64,000 bases of DNA from NCBI GenBank assembly GCA_018340375.1, contig JAFFJZ010000001.1:53684001-53748000 (forward strand), in the 5' to 3' direction. This stretch comes from Gonatopus flavifemur. Lineage: Eukaryota; Arthropoda; Insecta; Hymenoptera; Dryinidae. A program made the translations under genes and the position numbers. Shown piece after piece: positions 35,815-48,233 of the stretch (its first letter is position 1; each line of letters starts with the position of its first letter). The notes below the pieces were generated by a model. The model was not told the DNA's origin and did no database searches. It saw only the letters and a list, made by a program, of their open reading frames with translations.

Positions 35815-36926
35815 TACAATATTCTGACTATTCCAAACTATGCGTCTAACGCAGGGTTCATGTAAATTGAGTCTGACTAAACAATGATGAAATCAACTTT
35901 GATTCAATATGATCGGTTGTATAGAAAATCAAACTCCAATATTGGAAGAAAAATCGAATTATATTGAATGAAACATTGAAACGATACTGTATATTTTAGA
36001 TCGTTTTAAATACATTAAAATCTCAAGAAACTGTAAGAGTAAAATAAATTATGATGAAAAGATGATCAAGAGTCCATAGGTCATAAAAATAATATGAGCG
36101 TAAGTCAGAGTTATGGTGATTAACAATATAATATTTTCTTGTTTCATAATGTACAGTGAAGTGTTTATAAAAATCTTAATTTTTCGTTAGCAACTATGAA
36201 TGGACATGAACGGATTATTCTTGTATAAGTTCGACTTTTAGTGCTGGTATCTGTATTTGCAAAAGATAAACGAGTTATTGAAATATTATTGATGAGCAGG
36301 TCTTACAGTTTTATGTGTAAAAGTGAATATATTTAGTTATACGTATCTTTTTGATATTGAATGTTGCGAAGAATTCCTTCTTTCCGTATAATTGAAGTCT
36401 CAATATATATACATATCCATATTCAACTATGATTGGCCAATCTTCCCGAATGCAGTTGATATTCTAAGGAATTCCACACACAATAGAGTCAAACTCGAAT
36501 AGTATTAATATCAATGAATTTTTACTTTGGAAATGTTATACGTATATTAGACTTAAGGTATTCGCTTCGACCTCTCAACTCGTTGTGTTAGTCTCAATTC
36601 TCGCTCCCCGTTTCTGGAGGTTCGTTCCCCTTCTCTTCTCCTATCATTCTATCATATCTTACATATATATGTACATTATATCTATATTACAACATACACT
36701 ACACTTTGATTATTCCACTTCAAAACATCTGAGCTTGATATTTTCAATTGTTGATGTTAACGTAATAAGTTTCAAAGCTGTTTCGTGAATGCAGGATTGT
36801 TCAGAGCAATAATTCATGATAGTTTCAAAATAAGTCTTGACAATCTAGCAACTATTTTCCAAACCACATGTGTTAATTTATATATCTATACAATGATATC
36901 TCTTTTATCCCTTCAAGTACAAACAA
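35815..36926. other. No feature seen
   Basis: AT-rich; a TACATATATATGTAC-type simple stretch at 36660. No gene. Confidence 0.45.
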
Positions 36927-37138
36927 GTGCGAATTCGCACCAACCATTTCCACACTTTTGGTTTATTGTCAAAAATTGATTTCATCCTCGCGTTTTTTTC
37001 ATTGATGTATTTGTGAGTTTTCTTCCATACCACGTTGATCTGCTTAGTTCTTCCTTCAAATTGAGAACAAGGAAGGTCGAATCAGTCGAATAGGAACCGA
37101 GTTATTAATCGATAAAGTCGCGTAGTGCGAATTCGCAC
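36927..37138. repeat. Twin 14-bp palindromes
   Basis: GTGCGAATTCGCAC occurs identically at 36927-36940 and 37125-37138. Nothing else between them repeats. They could be element ends, binding sites or chance. Confidence 0.4.
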
Positions 37139-37767
37139 CTGTGTATACTCCGAAGGTGTGAAAGGATGTGTGTACTTGGAGGGTTATTATCCAAACACCC
37201 AACAAAAATCTAGGATGGACCAAATTCTAGTGTTACGTTTCGAGGTAAGAATTCGAGCCTGCAATAACGCTGAAAATTTTTTTTTCACCCTTCTAGGCCC
37301 TAATATAATCAATCCACCTTCACATTCATGTACAAAACGATACAAATATCATCATTCTACAGTAGAAATATGGAATAATTAAAAACTATCGCAGCATTAC
37401 TCGCGATATCAAAGAGAGGGATGGAAATTATTTGAATGCTCTCATTCAAGCGTTTCGCACTGCAGTATCAACCCATGAATCAATCGAGAATGATGCCTAC
37501 ATGATGAATTTAAACCGCTGTGACCTACATAACATTAACAATTGTATTTTTTTTTCTTCGAGTAGCGAAGAACCAACCTCGAAATTCAATATCAACTAAA
37601 TGAGGCGAGGACGAATGTATTTTAAATTACGAGAAATACTCCATTCAAATTCCATTGATTGGCAATAACTCGTCCATATTCAATTCAAGGCACTCGGTAA
37701 CCTAAATCTCAAGGATCATTTTTTCTATCTCTTCCGCCGTTCTTTTTTTTCATTCTTTTCATCCCAG

Positions 37768-37847
37768 GGACCCGATGCGAAGAATGGATGTTCGACGAAG
37801 TCGGATTACAAAAGATCTATTGTCAGGCACGTTACTTGATGGTTTTT
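37768..37847 (+). CDS. Weak candidate internal exon, 80 nt
   Basis: A very long pyrimidine tract (37725-37765) ending TTCATCCCAG precedes a GC-richer block; GTGAGA at 37848 could be a donor. Two frames are open; one reads CEEWMFDEVGLQKIYCQARY, which looks protein-like but is not recognised. One frame stays open to 37923. The acceptor is better than the coding evidence. Confidence 0.22.
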
Positions 37848-38756
37848 GTGAGAGAAAATGTGCAGTTTCGCAATCGCCACGATGAATTTCCTTCTTACAC
37901 TACCTCAACGTTGATAGAGGCCTGATATTGATGCGAAGAATACTGCATATTCATATCTCGACAGTCCGATTCGATAAGGAAAATGAGAATATGCGTGATA
38001 AAAGAGTTTCCTCAGAAAATCTAAGGGAGAAATTGAAGAGGAAAAAAATGAGAGAGGTTAGAACGGAGGAGGAAAGTGGCGAGTTCAAAGTAGAATTGTT
38101 TACTTTCGAATTCAGACATGACCTACATTGTTTCTCAGAAGGTGACATGATATATTCACTTCGTCAGAAAATTGTCACGAACAGAAAACACGAATGCGAT
38201 TAGATAAACGAATGATTTCCCACTGATGGTTCAATTATGTGCTATGTGTGATTACAGGTACTCTGATTAAAGGATCTATGTAATCTCGTTAATGACTCAA
38301 AACATTAATTCGAATTCAATGGTATGCCTTCTATGTATCTAATTCAATCCTGTTCAATATTTTATGGATTCTTTACATGGGAGTAATTACATTGCTGGAG
38401 ATATGGTCGTTAATACAGTCGAGGGAGACGCATTCGTGACGCTGACATATTTTAGAATGACAAAATCAGTAGAACGAGTCGTTCACACCTCGAACAGTAG
38501 TATAATTTACTTCGATCGATGATACAAATGTATTCGCTCTGGCTCATAATCAGACTGTCAATATCTACTAGCATTAATCGGGAACGGCAGGAAATTTGGA
38601 GAGACCTTTATGAGTGACAATGATACGTAATATAATCAAATTGTTATTCAGGTTGATTTGGTGAGGAATATTCCAGTTCACTACGACAAATCGTTTCAAT
38701 GACGTAATTGAGTTTGCGGTGAGAGGAAAATAAAATTCAATGGTCACTCTATCCTA

Positions 38757-38876
38757 CCCGAGCGTGTATGAATTCTGGCGCACACTGGCCCCACTCCGGC
38801 CCAGTCTTGGGCCTATATTGGCAGTATGGGGCCCATGCTGAGGCGGGATAGGCCTCTTAGTATGTACATGCTAGGG
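38757..38876. mobile_element. Short GGCCCA element, CCCGAGCGTGTATG end
   Basis: Ends CCCGAGCGTGTATGAATT and complement CCCTAGCATGTACATAC, TA on both flanks. The core is palindromic around GGCCCAGTCTTGGGCC. A close relative is nested at 41369-41477. Confidence 0.72.
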
Positions 38877-38903
38877 TATATATATACAGATCACTACATA
38901 GTA

Positions 38904-39108
38904 CACAGAAAAAAAAAGTTCTCGTATCAAGAAAACATGGTTGTCTTCGTTATATATGAAACACGGATTGTCTCAGTTCGATGCAATTTGCTTGAATCAA
39001 GAAATTTTGTTTTGATTCAAGCAAATTGCATTGAACTGAGACAATCCGTGTTTCATATATAACGAAGACAACCATGTTTTCTTGATACAAGAATTTTTTT
39101 TTCCTGTG
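38904..39108. mobile_element. Near-perfect palindromic MITE
   Basis: Arms of about 100 bp are almost exact reverse complements around a short centre at about 39004-39010. Ends CACAGAAAAAAAAAG, TA on both flanks. RNA from it would form a single long hairpin. Length 205 bp. Confidence 0.85.
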
Positions 39109-39158
39109 TATATGTCTACACTAATTTGACTAAGTTTGGTCCACCCTGGTAAAAATAT

Positions 39159-39236
39159 CCCTAGCAGAAATCACTTTAGTAATTCTCTAGGCCGTGCGAG
39201 GCCTCACCAGGCCCTTGTGAGTGATTTCTACTAGGG
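39159..39236. mobile_element. 78-bp deleted copy of the CCCTAGCAG family
   Basis: Ends CCCTAGCAGAAATCACTTTA and ...AGTGATTTCTACTAGGG, AT on both flanks (39157-39158, 39237-39238). It keeps GGCCGTGCGAGGCCTCACC but lacks the right half seen in 26662-26790. Confidence 0.8.
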
Positions 39237-39301
39237 ATGATGCACGTTCGCGTAAGGGAGTGAAACTTTACATTCCAGAATACGCAAAACTGCTCTCGGT
39301 G

Positions 39302-39477
39302 CATGGAGAAAAGGGATGTGGTCGATATTTGGATGGCTGAAAATTATCTGGGGTAGCTATTTATTAGCACTGGCAACGAAAGTTATTCAGCAACAGGAGC
39401 TGAAATCCAGTCTTTGCAGCCTTTTTTTCGCTATCTAAATATCAAATACACGGAATAGCTAATTATTTGTTTTCGTG
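39302..39477. mobile_element. Old AGCT-word element, TG duplication
   Basis: Left CATGGAGAAAAGGGATG and right complement CACGAAAACAAATAATTAGC; TG on both flanks. The right end and the TAGCTATT/GCTGAAA words match 16201-16504. The left end has decayed from CAC to CAT. Confidence 0.6.
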
Positions 39478-39603
39478 TGTACATTTGCATTCAATTTTTG
39501 TAATGCTTTGTGGCATCGTTCACGCTTTATTTCCCCCAGGGCAGGCTTGGGAATTAAAAGATCAAGCCAAGTTTGGGCCAATGGTTTTGCTAGACTTTGA
39601 TCA

Positions 39604-40105
39604 CCCTGGTGAAAATGAAGCGTATACACAAAGCGGGAAGGAAACGTATACGAAGCGAAAAACGTTTCCACTCCCTCTTTCTAGAGCGTATGATACCCGC
39701 TCGCTGGAAAGTCATCAAATCATACGTTCTGTATACGTTCCATAAACTTCCGATCCTGTTTCGCATATGCTTCATGTCACGTAATAGTAGGTTATATGGA
39801 GCGTATGCGAATCATACCTATTCTGACTTCAAATAACATCTTCTAGCAATCGATGGCAACGACGATCCATGGCTCAGTGGTTAAGACCCTACCATAATGA
39901 GAGTTACCGGTTCGATTCTCACCATAGAGTCCAATTTTTTTGTCTAGATTTCTTGAATTTTTCCCGCTTTCTTTGTTTCAATTCCCGTTCCACATACTCT
40001 TTGTATCCTTTCCATTCAAGCTTCGTATGCTTTCCAGTAACGTTTCTGTTACCCTTCAGCATACGCTTCGTTTACTCTTTCTTCTCGCTCCCATTTTCAC
40101 CAGGG
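39604..40105. mobile_element. CCCTGGTGAAAAT element with tRNA-like core
   Basis: Ends CCCTGGTGAAAATGAAGCG and ...CCATTTTCACCAGGG with CA on both flanks (39602-39603, 40106-40107). CGTATAC/GAAGCG words lie on both sides of a tRNA-like module. Length 502 bp, colinear with 7291-7807. Confidence 0.85.
39862..39930 (+). other. tRNA-like module inside TIR element
   Basis: A box TGGCTCAGTGG (39870-39880) is a full consensus match, and B box GGTTCGATTCT (39909-39919) differs from consensus only at the last base. The possible loop ACCATAA would suggest a Met-like anticodon with position 33 changed. The stems pair poorly. A T-rich run follows, which could act as a pol III stop. Confidence 0.55.
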
Positions 40106-41149
40106 CAATGCTTCAAATCATCAATGATTGTTCGGCTTCACCGCTATTATTAGACCCACGTCTTCATCCAGCAGTGATGAAGACCTTGATGAATCAATAA
40201 CGAGCACCATTAATATGCAATTAATCACACTAAATCCTGATTTCAAAACATCATTCAGTCCAATTTAAGGTGTAAGAAGAATAGGTGATCGAATTTCGTC
40301 GAATCCCAGTGGTGGGGATGTGATTATTTGATCCGGTTTACAGTTCTCGTTCTCAGATGTCGTTGATGCAGGACATCAGTTTTTTAAACAGTGATGGCGG
40401 CATGTTTATACATATTGATAACCTCAACCATTCCAAGCATATTTTGCTTCCCTATCATATAATAAAAAATGTGATTCCGTATTGCATTCATTATTATATT
40501 AATTTGAGAATGCGTCAATATATTAAAACATTCAACCAAGATATAAAAAAACAAAATAAAGAGGAGAAAAAATTATCTCATTCAGTTAATACATGAAAAT
40601 TATAAATTGAATTCGAAGTTTGAAGGTTTCTTGGAAATGTATTTGAAAATGAATATGGAGGAATTCAAATCTAATCAAATATATAAAAATTCAATGCTTA
40701 AGAATTGGAAATACGGTCTATGAACTGCATAAAAAAGTGTGAATACTCATTTTGCAATGTTTCTTCATTCTATTCGAAAATTATTTGAATAAACCATTCA
40801 ACAACGCGTTCACAAAAATATTCTTACACATTGTGCAGTAATGTACGCAAGATAAGAAAATTTTGCAAATGTTTTGAAATATAACTCCCATAGTCATTCA
40901 GATCTGAATGAATACGATTTTCAATGTATTATTAAATTAAAGGCTTCTGAAACAGTTTCGGTCATGTTTGTGTATGGGGGTAGCCATTTTTGTTTACACT
41001 TACCTACCAGTGATGGTACCGCTATGTCTGGCGGAATGAATGAACCGGATAAAATAATCACACCTCTGAATTGAAGTTGCATCACCTATTCTTCTTACAC
41101 CGTGGTCCGATCAAACGTGTAGAATTTTAGTTCAAACCTTTTAATACTG
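40106..41149. other. No feature seen
   Basis: AT-rich with unrecognised frames of under 80 codons. Confidence 0.45.
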
Positions 41150-41728
41150 CCCAAGTGTGTATTAACGGTGGGCCCCATCTACGCCCAAGGTGGGTGCCCA
41201 TGCTACCCAACGTGGGGCTAACCCTGGGATGATAACATCGTTCCCAGCTTGGCCGTATCGCTTTGCCCGAGAACTGGTAACACCACGGGCCCAGCATAAG
41301 CCCAGCTAGGCAATCAATACTGCTCCTTCCTTTTTGTTTTGAAATTGGAAAATTGCTTTGAATTCTATCCCAGCGGGCATGAATTTCAGCCCCACTTTGG
41401 CCCAGTGTTGAGCCCTATCCTGCCCATATGGGCCCAAGATTGGATCAAAGTGGGGCCAAAATTCATACACGCTGAGGATTGTACACACATGCTCGGGATA
41501 TAAATCCACCCCAATCTTGGCCGAACGCTGAGCCAAACTGGGGCCCAGTTCAAATGCACCCGCACTGAGATTCATTATTCCCATTTTCTACCAACTAGAA
41601 TTGTATGGGAAAGCACAACAGGGCCAAAATTGAGCCAACATGGGCCCCATCGTCATTTTTCAAGACTGGGTTAAAGAGCATGGACCCAGCCTGGGGCCCA
41701 TTGTCATTGGAGGCAATACACGCTTGGG
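41150..41728. mobile_element. GGGCCCA-family element, copy 2, mosaic
   Basis: Ends CCCAAGTGTGTATTAACGG and complement CCCAAGCGTGTATTGCC, TG on both flanks (41148-41149, 41729-41730). The flanks differ from copy 1 (TA), so it is an independent insertion. The interior holds a nested relative at 41369-41477. Confidence 0.82.
41369..41477. mobile_element. Nested GGGCCCA mini-element
   Basis: Left CCCAGCGGGCATGAATTTC and right complement CCTCAGCGTGTATGAATTTT, each then running into GGCCCCACTTT-like sequence; AT on both flanks. A second possible right end with AT lies at 41497. The centre is CCCATATGGGC. Confidence 0.6.
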
Positions 41729-41830
41729 TGCATTTCGAAATTCTGCACGTTCAATAGGAATTAATCGGGAATTGTAGGATATTGTAACCTGGGATGATCG
41801 GATCTTAATACTAGTGAATAGTACTGAATG

Positions 41831-41951
41831 AATGTCATCGAAAAATTTACATGGAGAAAATAGGTAACATACATTGAAAAATACCAATGAATCAATGTCA
41901 TCGAAAAATTTACATGGAGAAAATAGGTAACATACATTGAAAAATACCATA
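41831..41951. repeat. 63-bp tandem duplication of an element end
   Basis: 41831-41893 and 41894 onward are almost identical direct copies, each containing the end CATGGAGAAAATAGG plus upstream flank. The duplication therefore includes host flank and the left terminus of the 41913 element. Confidence 0.85.
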
Positions 41952-42154
41952 TTTTATGCAGCTTCAGTATTGGTCTGACCCAAGTTACGGACCCATTTAC
42001 GTCAACAAATTTCTAAAAATGTCATAATGGCTTGGACTTTTATGAGAAAAGTATTAGTATTAGGGGTTTGTTCATGTATATAATTTGATCTAAGTCAGAC
42101 CAACAGTGAATATCCATAAAACATGGTATTCTTCGACATGTCTTTTTCTCCGTG
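41913..42154. mobile_element. CACGGAG-type MITE with duplicated left end
   Basis: Left CATGGAGAAAATAGG and right complement CACGGAGAAAAAGACATG, both leading to AATACCATRTTTTATG; TA on both flanks. GTCTGAC words are inside. Confidence 0.75.
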
Positions 42155-45100
42155 TAGGGAATGACCTGGAAAAAATTGAGTTATTCTGTATGAAATAACA
42201 AAACCTTTTCTATGGACGTCTTGCACAATGATCCGAAGAAATAAGAAAGGCGCACACTCACATCTGTGCATCCAAGTACAACCTCATATCAATGAGTACA
42301 TTATAACCTGCTCCATTGGTATCCTTGATAACGATAGTCCTTGAAATCTTCGATATGTCCTACCTCTTCATTCTCATGTTCCACATCGAGGGAATCTTGA
42401 AAGAATTTCAGAAATCCAGGGAATTGTTCGGATGATCAACGATAGAATAGATTAGAAGAAAAAAAATCAAATAAGGTCGAATTCCAACAACTTTCTTGTA
42501 AACAAATTGCAGAAGTGTATCTATGAATATTCGCTAATTCAGATAGATTCATTTTTGAACAAAAAAAAGGACCCCCTTTAAGTAATAACTTTTATTCACA
42601 AAAGACCGATTGTGTCTGACAGACCAACATTCAAACATCCCAGCAGCTGAAACTCTAAACCTTTGAAAAGTATAATTCATCCCTCTTCTACTTGGACTGC
42701 AGTGGAAAAAAAGTATCAATATCCTTAACAAAGACGTAAATGTATAATTTTGCATTGATCTATAGTTGAAGCAGCTTCCATAGCTTTTATCTTTCAACAT
42801 GAAATAAGTATTTCAAATTCATTTGAGATGATTACTTTGATGCTTTGTTTTCATTACCAAAAATGATTGAATATATTGGAGTAACGTAGTCCCGATCTTC
42901 CAAAGTTAGCAGATTCATTTTGATTACGAATACGATATCAAATGAATAAATGAATACATTTGGCGTAAAAATGAATGGAAAAATAATTTTCCAGAACTCT
43001 CATTCCTCATTTTTGACATCGAGTGGATGAGAGATGGCATTTTACGTCTCCCTCTCATCTGCATACTCTCTAGATTCCAAATTTGAATGATTGAAACTTA
43101 CATTCAATTAGCATCGAATCAATATTCAAATGTATTAAAAAAAAGCGATGGAAGCGCAGAATCAAATCCGAATATTTACTATATGAGCTGATCCTGCATA
43201 AGCTGATGATGATCCAGCAAATTCATGTCGTGATTCAGTATAATGCGTGTAAGCTCACCATTCATCATAATACTGAAAATACAATGAAATCATCAAGAGA
43301 TACATTAGATTTTCGAATAATCCCTAGCGTACAAAGCAGCGTACATCGTAAATTTGCCTGGAAAGATGTACATATGTTAACCCGTTACATGAAACGTAAC
43401 AAGATCTAACACCCTCGATTTAAAATTCGGAATTTATCATTTCGCTCCCGTAGGGGAATACGAGAAGGAGAGCTCATCTGGTTCCATTCTGCATGTAACC
43501 GAAATTGAATTCTCACTCTCAAGTCAAGGAATAACATCTTGGTTGTGGTCTTAAATACAAACGTGATATTTCCAGAAGGCTATCTCTTTCAAACGCTTAA
43601 AAAGAGAAACAATTGCGATCACCTCGATCTTCCTGAAATCGAAATTCTTTCACTCGAATAGAACTTTTCACATAAAACTTCTAAGAATTGAATACAGAAT
43701 ATCGAAATCTGAAGAATGAATATCAATCTCACACCCAGAAGTTCTACTTAAAATTCCAAAACTCATTACCTATTTTGTATACCTATCTGTCTTTTTAACT
43801 TTTCTTTCCCTATGAAATCACTGTCACGCGAATTCGTTAGGAATCACGGAACTTTTGAATGCTCGAAGCAGCATATTAATCAATTAGACCATTTACGAGC
43901 TCGTTTTATTCCAAAAATGCCTTGTGGTCCTTTTTGTTATTCACCTTGACTCCCTTTTCAAAAAGATATTAATCTGAAGTTCGAATCTGTTTATTGTTTC
44001 CAGTGATGAGAAAACAAACACGTGAATGAAGATTAAGATTATCTGTTCAAGGCAAAATACCTTCATATAGAAGTTTGTAGTTCTCATAACAGCGATTGAT
44101 TTTTATAATTTTCTTTTCTCCTCATGTACGCATGAATCAATCAGGTTGAAAAGATGGTCTTGAAAATATATTCAGCATCTGATGGAAATATTATTCATTC
44201 AGTTTTTCAATTTTCCGCTCATAAGTTTCACAATTCAAACATAGAAACTTGACGTTCGAACAATTGATTTAGGTCGGATCTATCTAGGTTAGATATCTGA
44301 TTCTCTTGGCTTGTGGAATAACGTTGAATGTTTTCCCAAGGGTTTATTTTGGAGGTTAATCATAATATAACATCCAATCCACACATGTCTTTTACACACT
44401 ATAAATGTATTGGATGACTGGTGGTATTTTGTGATACGTACAGTTAACGCGAATCGACATCTCCTTTGTAATTTATACTCTTTTCTTTCTCCTCTTTGCT
44501 CTCTCAATGCAGTCTATTGATTGATATGTGAAAATTTTCGTAGATCAAGCAGGATATTTCATGAATTTATCAGCAATTCATTCTCCACAAACAAACATTA
44601 CAATGTAAATTCATAATCGAATGAGCACATTCGTACAGGTTGTTCACAAGATGTATGGTGATAGAATGGATAGTTTCCTTCATCGGCTAATTATGGAAAG
44701 TTTCTGTCTACCATGTGGATAGTATATCACAGATAGCGCGATCCAAACGTCCAGAACCCTTGACCACAAATCGACAAGAAGGAAGGGCGAATGATGAAGG
44801 ATGTTTTGAAGAGGGTGTTTTTCACAATCCGGCAATCTCGAAAGGGGCCGAACTGATACGGTTGGTTTTCTCAGTTTCAATGATTCAATATTTATAAGTG
44901 GGAATAAAAAAATTCCATATACTCTCAGATTCTAATCTTAAAATTGTGAAGAATTTATAATTTAAAATTTTGATGAGTCCTTCAACTTCAATGTTGAACC
45001 AAAAAATTTTGAATTTCACTTCTCTAGTCTACACTTCCACTTACCGGTGACCCTCGACTTCGCCTCCCTTTCCTATATTGACAACGTTTCACGTCCTTCA

Positions 45101-48100
45101 CTTCTATTCGAAACCCACCCTGACATCACTGAACAATACTCAGAACTCACGTTGAAATTCGACACTACAGAAATTCCATATTCATTCCTCGTTTTCTCAT
45201 ATTCACTTGATATGAAAGATTCCTTTTACTTTAACATCGTATAGTTTCATTTTGTATCGTTGAATTCTCACGCGATTGATTCAAATCTTCTACTGTTCAC
45301 CGTTTCTACTTCACACCACACTTTTATCCGCGTTTGATCCATCGCAATTCACCTCATTGATTCATGCTGAGAAATCCCTTTGTGCGGCATCTTTATTCTC
45401 CTGTACAATTCAAAGTATTGTACTTTTTGTAGCATCAGCGACTTATTTTTGGTGTTATCCGAGGGCTATCATTTTTTATTCCTCTTCATATAATTCGAAG
45501 AGAGGGAATACGCGGATGAGTCAATGAAACAATTTACCAGAGAGGCTGCATACAGGATTGGTTTGTACAATTTTTATTGAATTTTGCAAATATTTATCTT
45601 CTTTATAAATTCCTTCTTCACAATTTTTCAAAATTAGGACAAAAGAAGAGGAATATTCGAATCTTCAACACGTAGACCCATAAAGCAGAGAATAATTTAT
45701 GAGAGTATAATACCCCATTTGTCGTAAAAGTTTGTGGTTGGTTAGTTGGACAATTGAGAGCTTGCGTACTGGGTCAAGAGTCGTGACTTCAACTTATAGA
45801 ACATATGAAATTGTTCTCTCCAATATTTTTCCTAATTCTTTGGTCATTTCGATGAAATAGATTTCTCACAACTCATTGTAATGACTGAAAATTCAGTGGA
45901 ATACGATATAAAATAAAATATTTCATTATCTCAAATCAAACCTTTTGTCAGAAAAATCAATATTTGTTTCACGAAAATCGAATAGTGCTATGGTTTCATT
46001 TATAAATGTCGAAACTGGAGTAGAACCAATCGATGAGGATTGATGTGACAATTTGAGATCAAATACTACTGCATGAGTCGATTTCATGCCGAATAACTAT
46101 ATTTCCTTCGATTTTGTGCTTCATAGGATATTTAAATAACACATTTTCAACATGTGTAAAAATGTGGCTGTGCAGTAATAGGAAATATCGATAAACGATT
46201 TCTCTTTCACATATCAGATTCTTGAAGATTTAAATATCAAAAAGACTAACGAAGCGAGGCTGATATACCTGGAAGACCAACGTGCGGAACGTAAATCCGT
46301 ATGATATCCACTGACTTTCAACTTCCTCTTAGAAAATTGTGTGCTAGTCTTCAAGATAAAATACTACCAATGGAATTATCATGTGGACTGTTTCCCGCTT
46401 CAAGATATTTCCTGATAAATAAATCTCATTGTTCATCATGGATTGGAAAAAGAAAAAATTCTCCCTATTTAAATTTCAATCTTACTTTTCTCGGATCGAT
46501 AGACGGGATGAAGCGTTCCATCAAGCAATACCCTAACGATACCAAGAAAATAATGAAATAAACATAATTTCCCATAATAGCGAGTCCATTTGATTCTTAG
46601 AATCCTTTGTAATGCCTGCGAACAGAAAATCAATGGAATTTTTACTGCAGCAAATTTGCCTCCTTCACTTCGTGGTTACATTAATTGCATAAGAAAAATT
46701 AAAGAAGTAAACGGAACGTGGCGTGTCAACGGAAATTATAAGAAAAAAAAAAGCTTCGAAAGATTCCCACTTAGATAAGTGAGAATTGGAAAAAGCGTAA
46801 TTTCATGCTGAACGAAAGGAATCTTCTCAATTTATCCTCTTTGAGGGATATGATAAGAAATCATCAAATGAGATGTGAGGGAATTCATTGCAAGATAAAA
46901 TAATTTTCAACTACTTTTTCCTTGCGCACATTTTACTCTAGCGATTCGACTGTGAATGCAAAGGTAAACGAAACACTAAGGGAATGGCTTTTGTGATCAC
47001 ATTATCCAAATAACGAACGTTAATAGGAAAAGAAGGAACATGAGGAAAAGGAGAAAGAAAGGAAAACGAAATAAAGCGGTAGTGAAAGGGAATGAGTAGG
47101 AAGGAAGAAGTACTACTCAAAAATAAAACAAGAGCGTGGTGTTGAAGAAAGATGTTTATTCTTTCACCCGGCGTCTTTTTATTATCGTACATTCCATCTC
47201 TTGTGAACAAATTTTGTAGAATCGTGTGAAATTTTGAACGAGAATTCACTTGTATGTGAATTCCATATAAATTTTCCTTGAATTCAAGATTAATTCTATG
47301 AACTTGGGTGTACAAAATTCATTCGCGAAGAAAACTCCTCATTTGATGCTGCTCCTGGAGGATTTTTTGGGATAAATAAAATAAGTGTTGTTCTGACAAT
47401 AATACAAACAGAGATATATCAAATCGAAATCTCACATATTTGAAGAAGGTGAACAGTCTTTTCCCATATGAAATTGAGCAGAATTCAGTTCAAATACATA
47501 AAATTCGTATATAAAATCATCAAATTATAAAAAATCAACATGGAGATACAAATTTTTTTTCAAATCATTTTTCAACACAATATTCCATATGATTCTCATG
47601 TAGATTGTATATGAAACTACTTATTTTATACAATTGTTGAAAATAGGATGAAAATTTATGAAGGGAAATACTTTCTCGACTCACACGGTACCAAGGACAA
47701 AAACATTTCACCTTGTTCTCCGATGTTGGATTTCCCATGTGGAACAGTTGTATAGAAACAATTCATGCTGACTTAGTTGTATGCAGTGTAGATGAATTAT
47801 ATATGTACCAAATATGTAATAGGTTTATTATATATTTGACGTATATATGATTCATGTAAATTTTATTGTTCTGTACAGAATTCCTATACAACTTTTTCAC
47901 ACAGGTTTATATATTTTCAATGGAAACATGATCTCTGCAATTGATTTGAAAGAATAAAAAAATACGTCGGTTTGATAACAAATACTATTCCACGCGTTGT
48001 GGTACTGAGCTGATTGAAATGAAAAGTTAATAGGAAACAATAAGAAAAAAAATGAGACAACAGTTCCTATTCCATTCCCTTGATCCCCTTTGGAGAGAGA

Positions 48101-48233
48101 AATTATCCTGCCAATCGCAAATCTTTTTATTGATACAATATTCTTCAGCGAAGAAAAATAGTAAATTGAATAGTACATCTGTACAAATATTTGCTTTGAG
48201 CTCAAAGCTCTTATCAAATCTTGGAAACATCTA
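42155..48233. other. Six kb without recognisable features
   Basis: Uniformly AT-rich. Short frames only, none recognised. No paired element ends, no tRNA-like boxes, no convincing exon. It is notably free of the elements that fill the neighbouring regions. Confidence 0.5.

Noticed and set aside
39862..39930. Functional tRNA gene
   Set aside because: A and B boxes are good, but the acceptor and T stems do not pair and it sits inside a transposable element with a homologous diverged copy.
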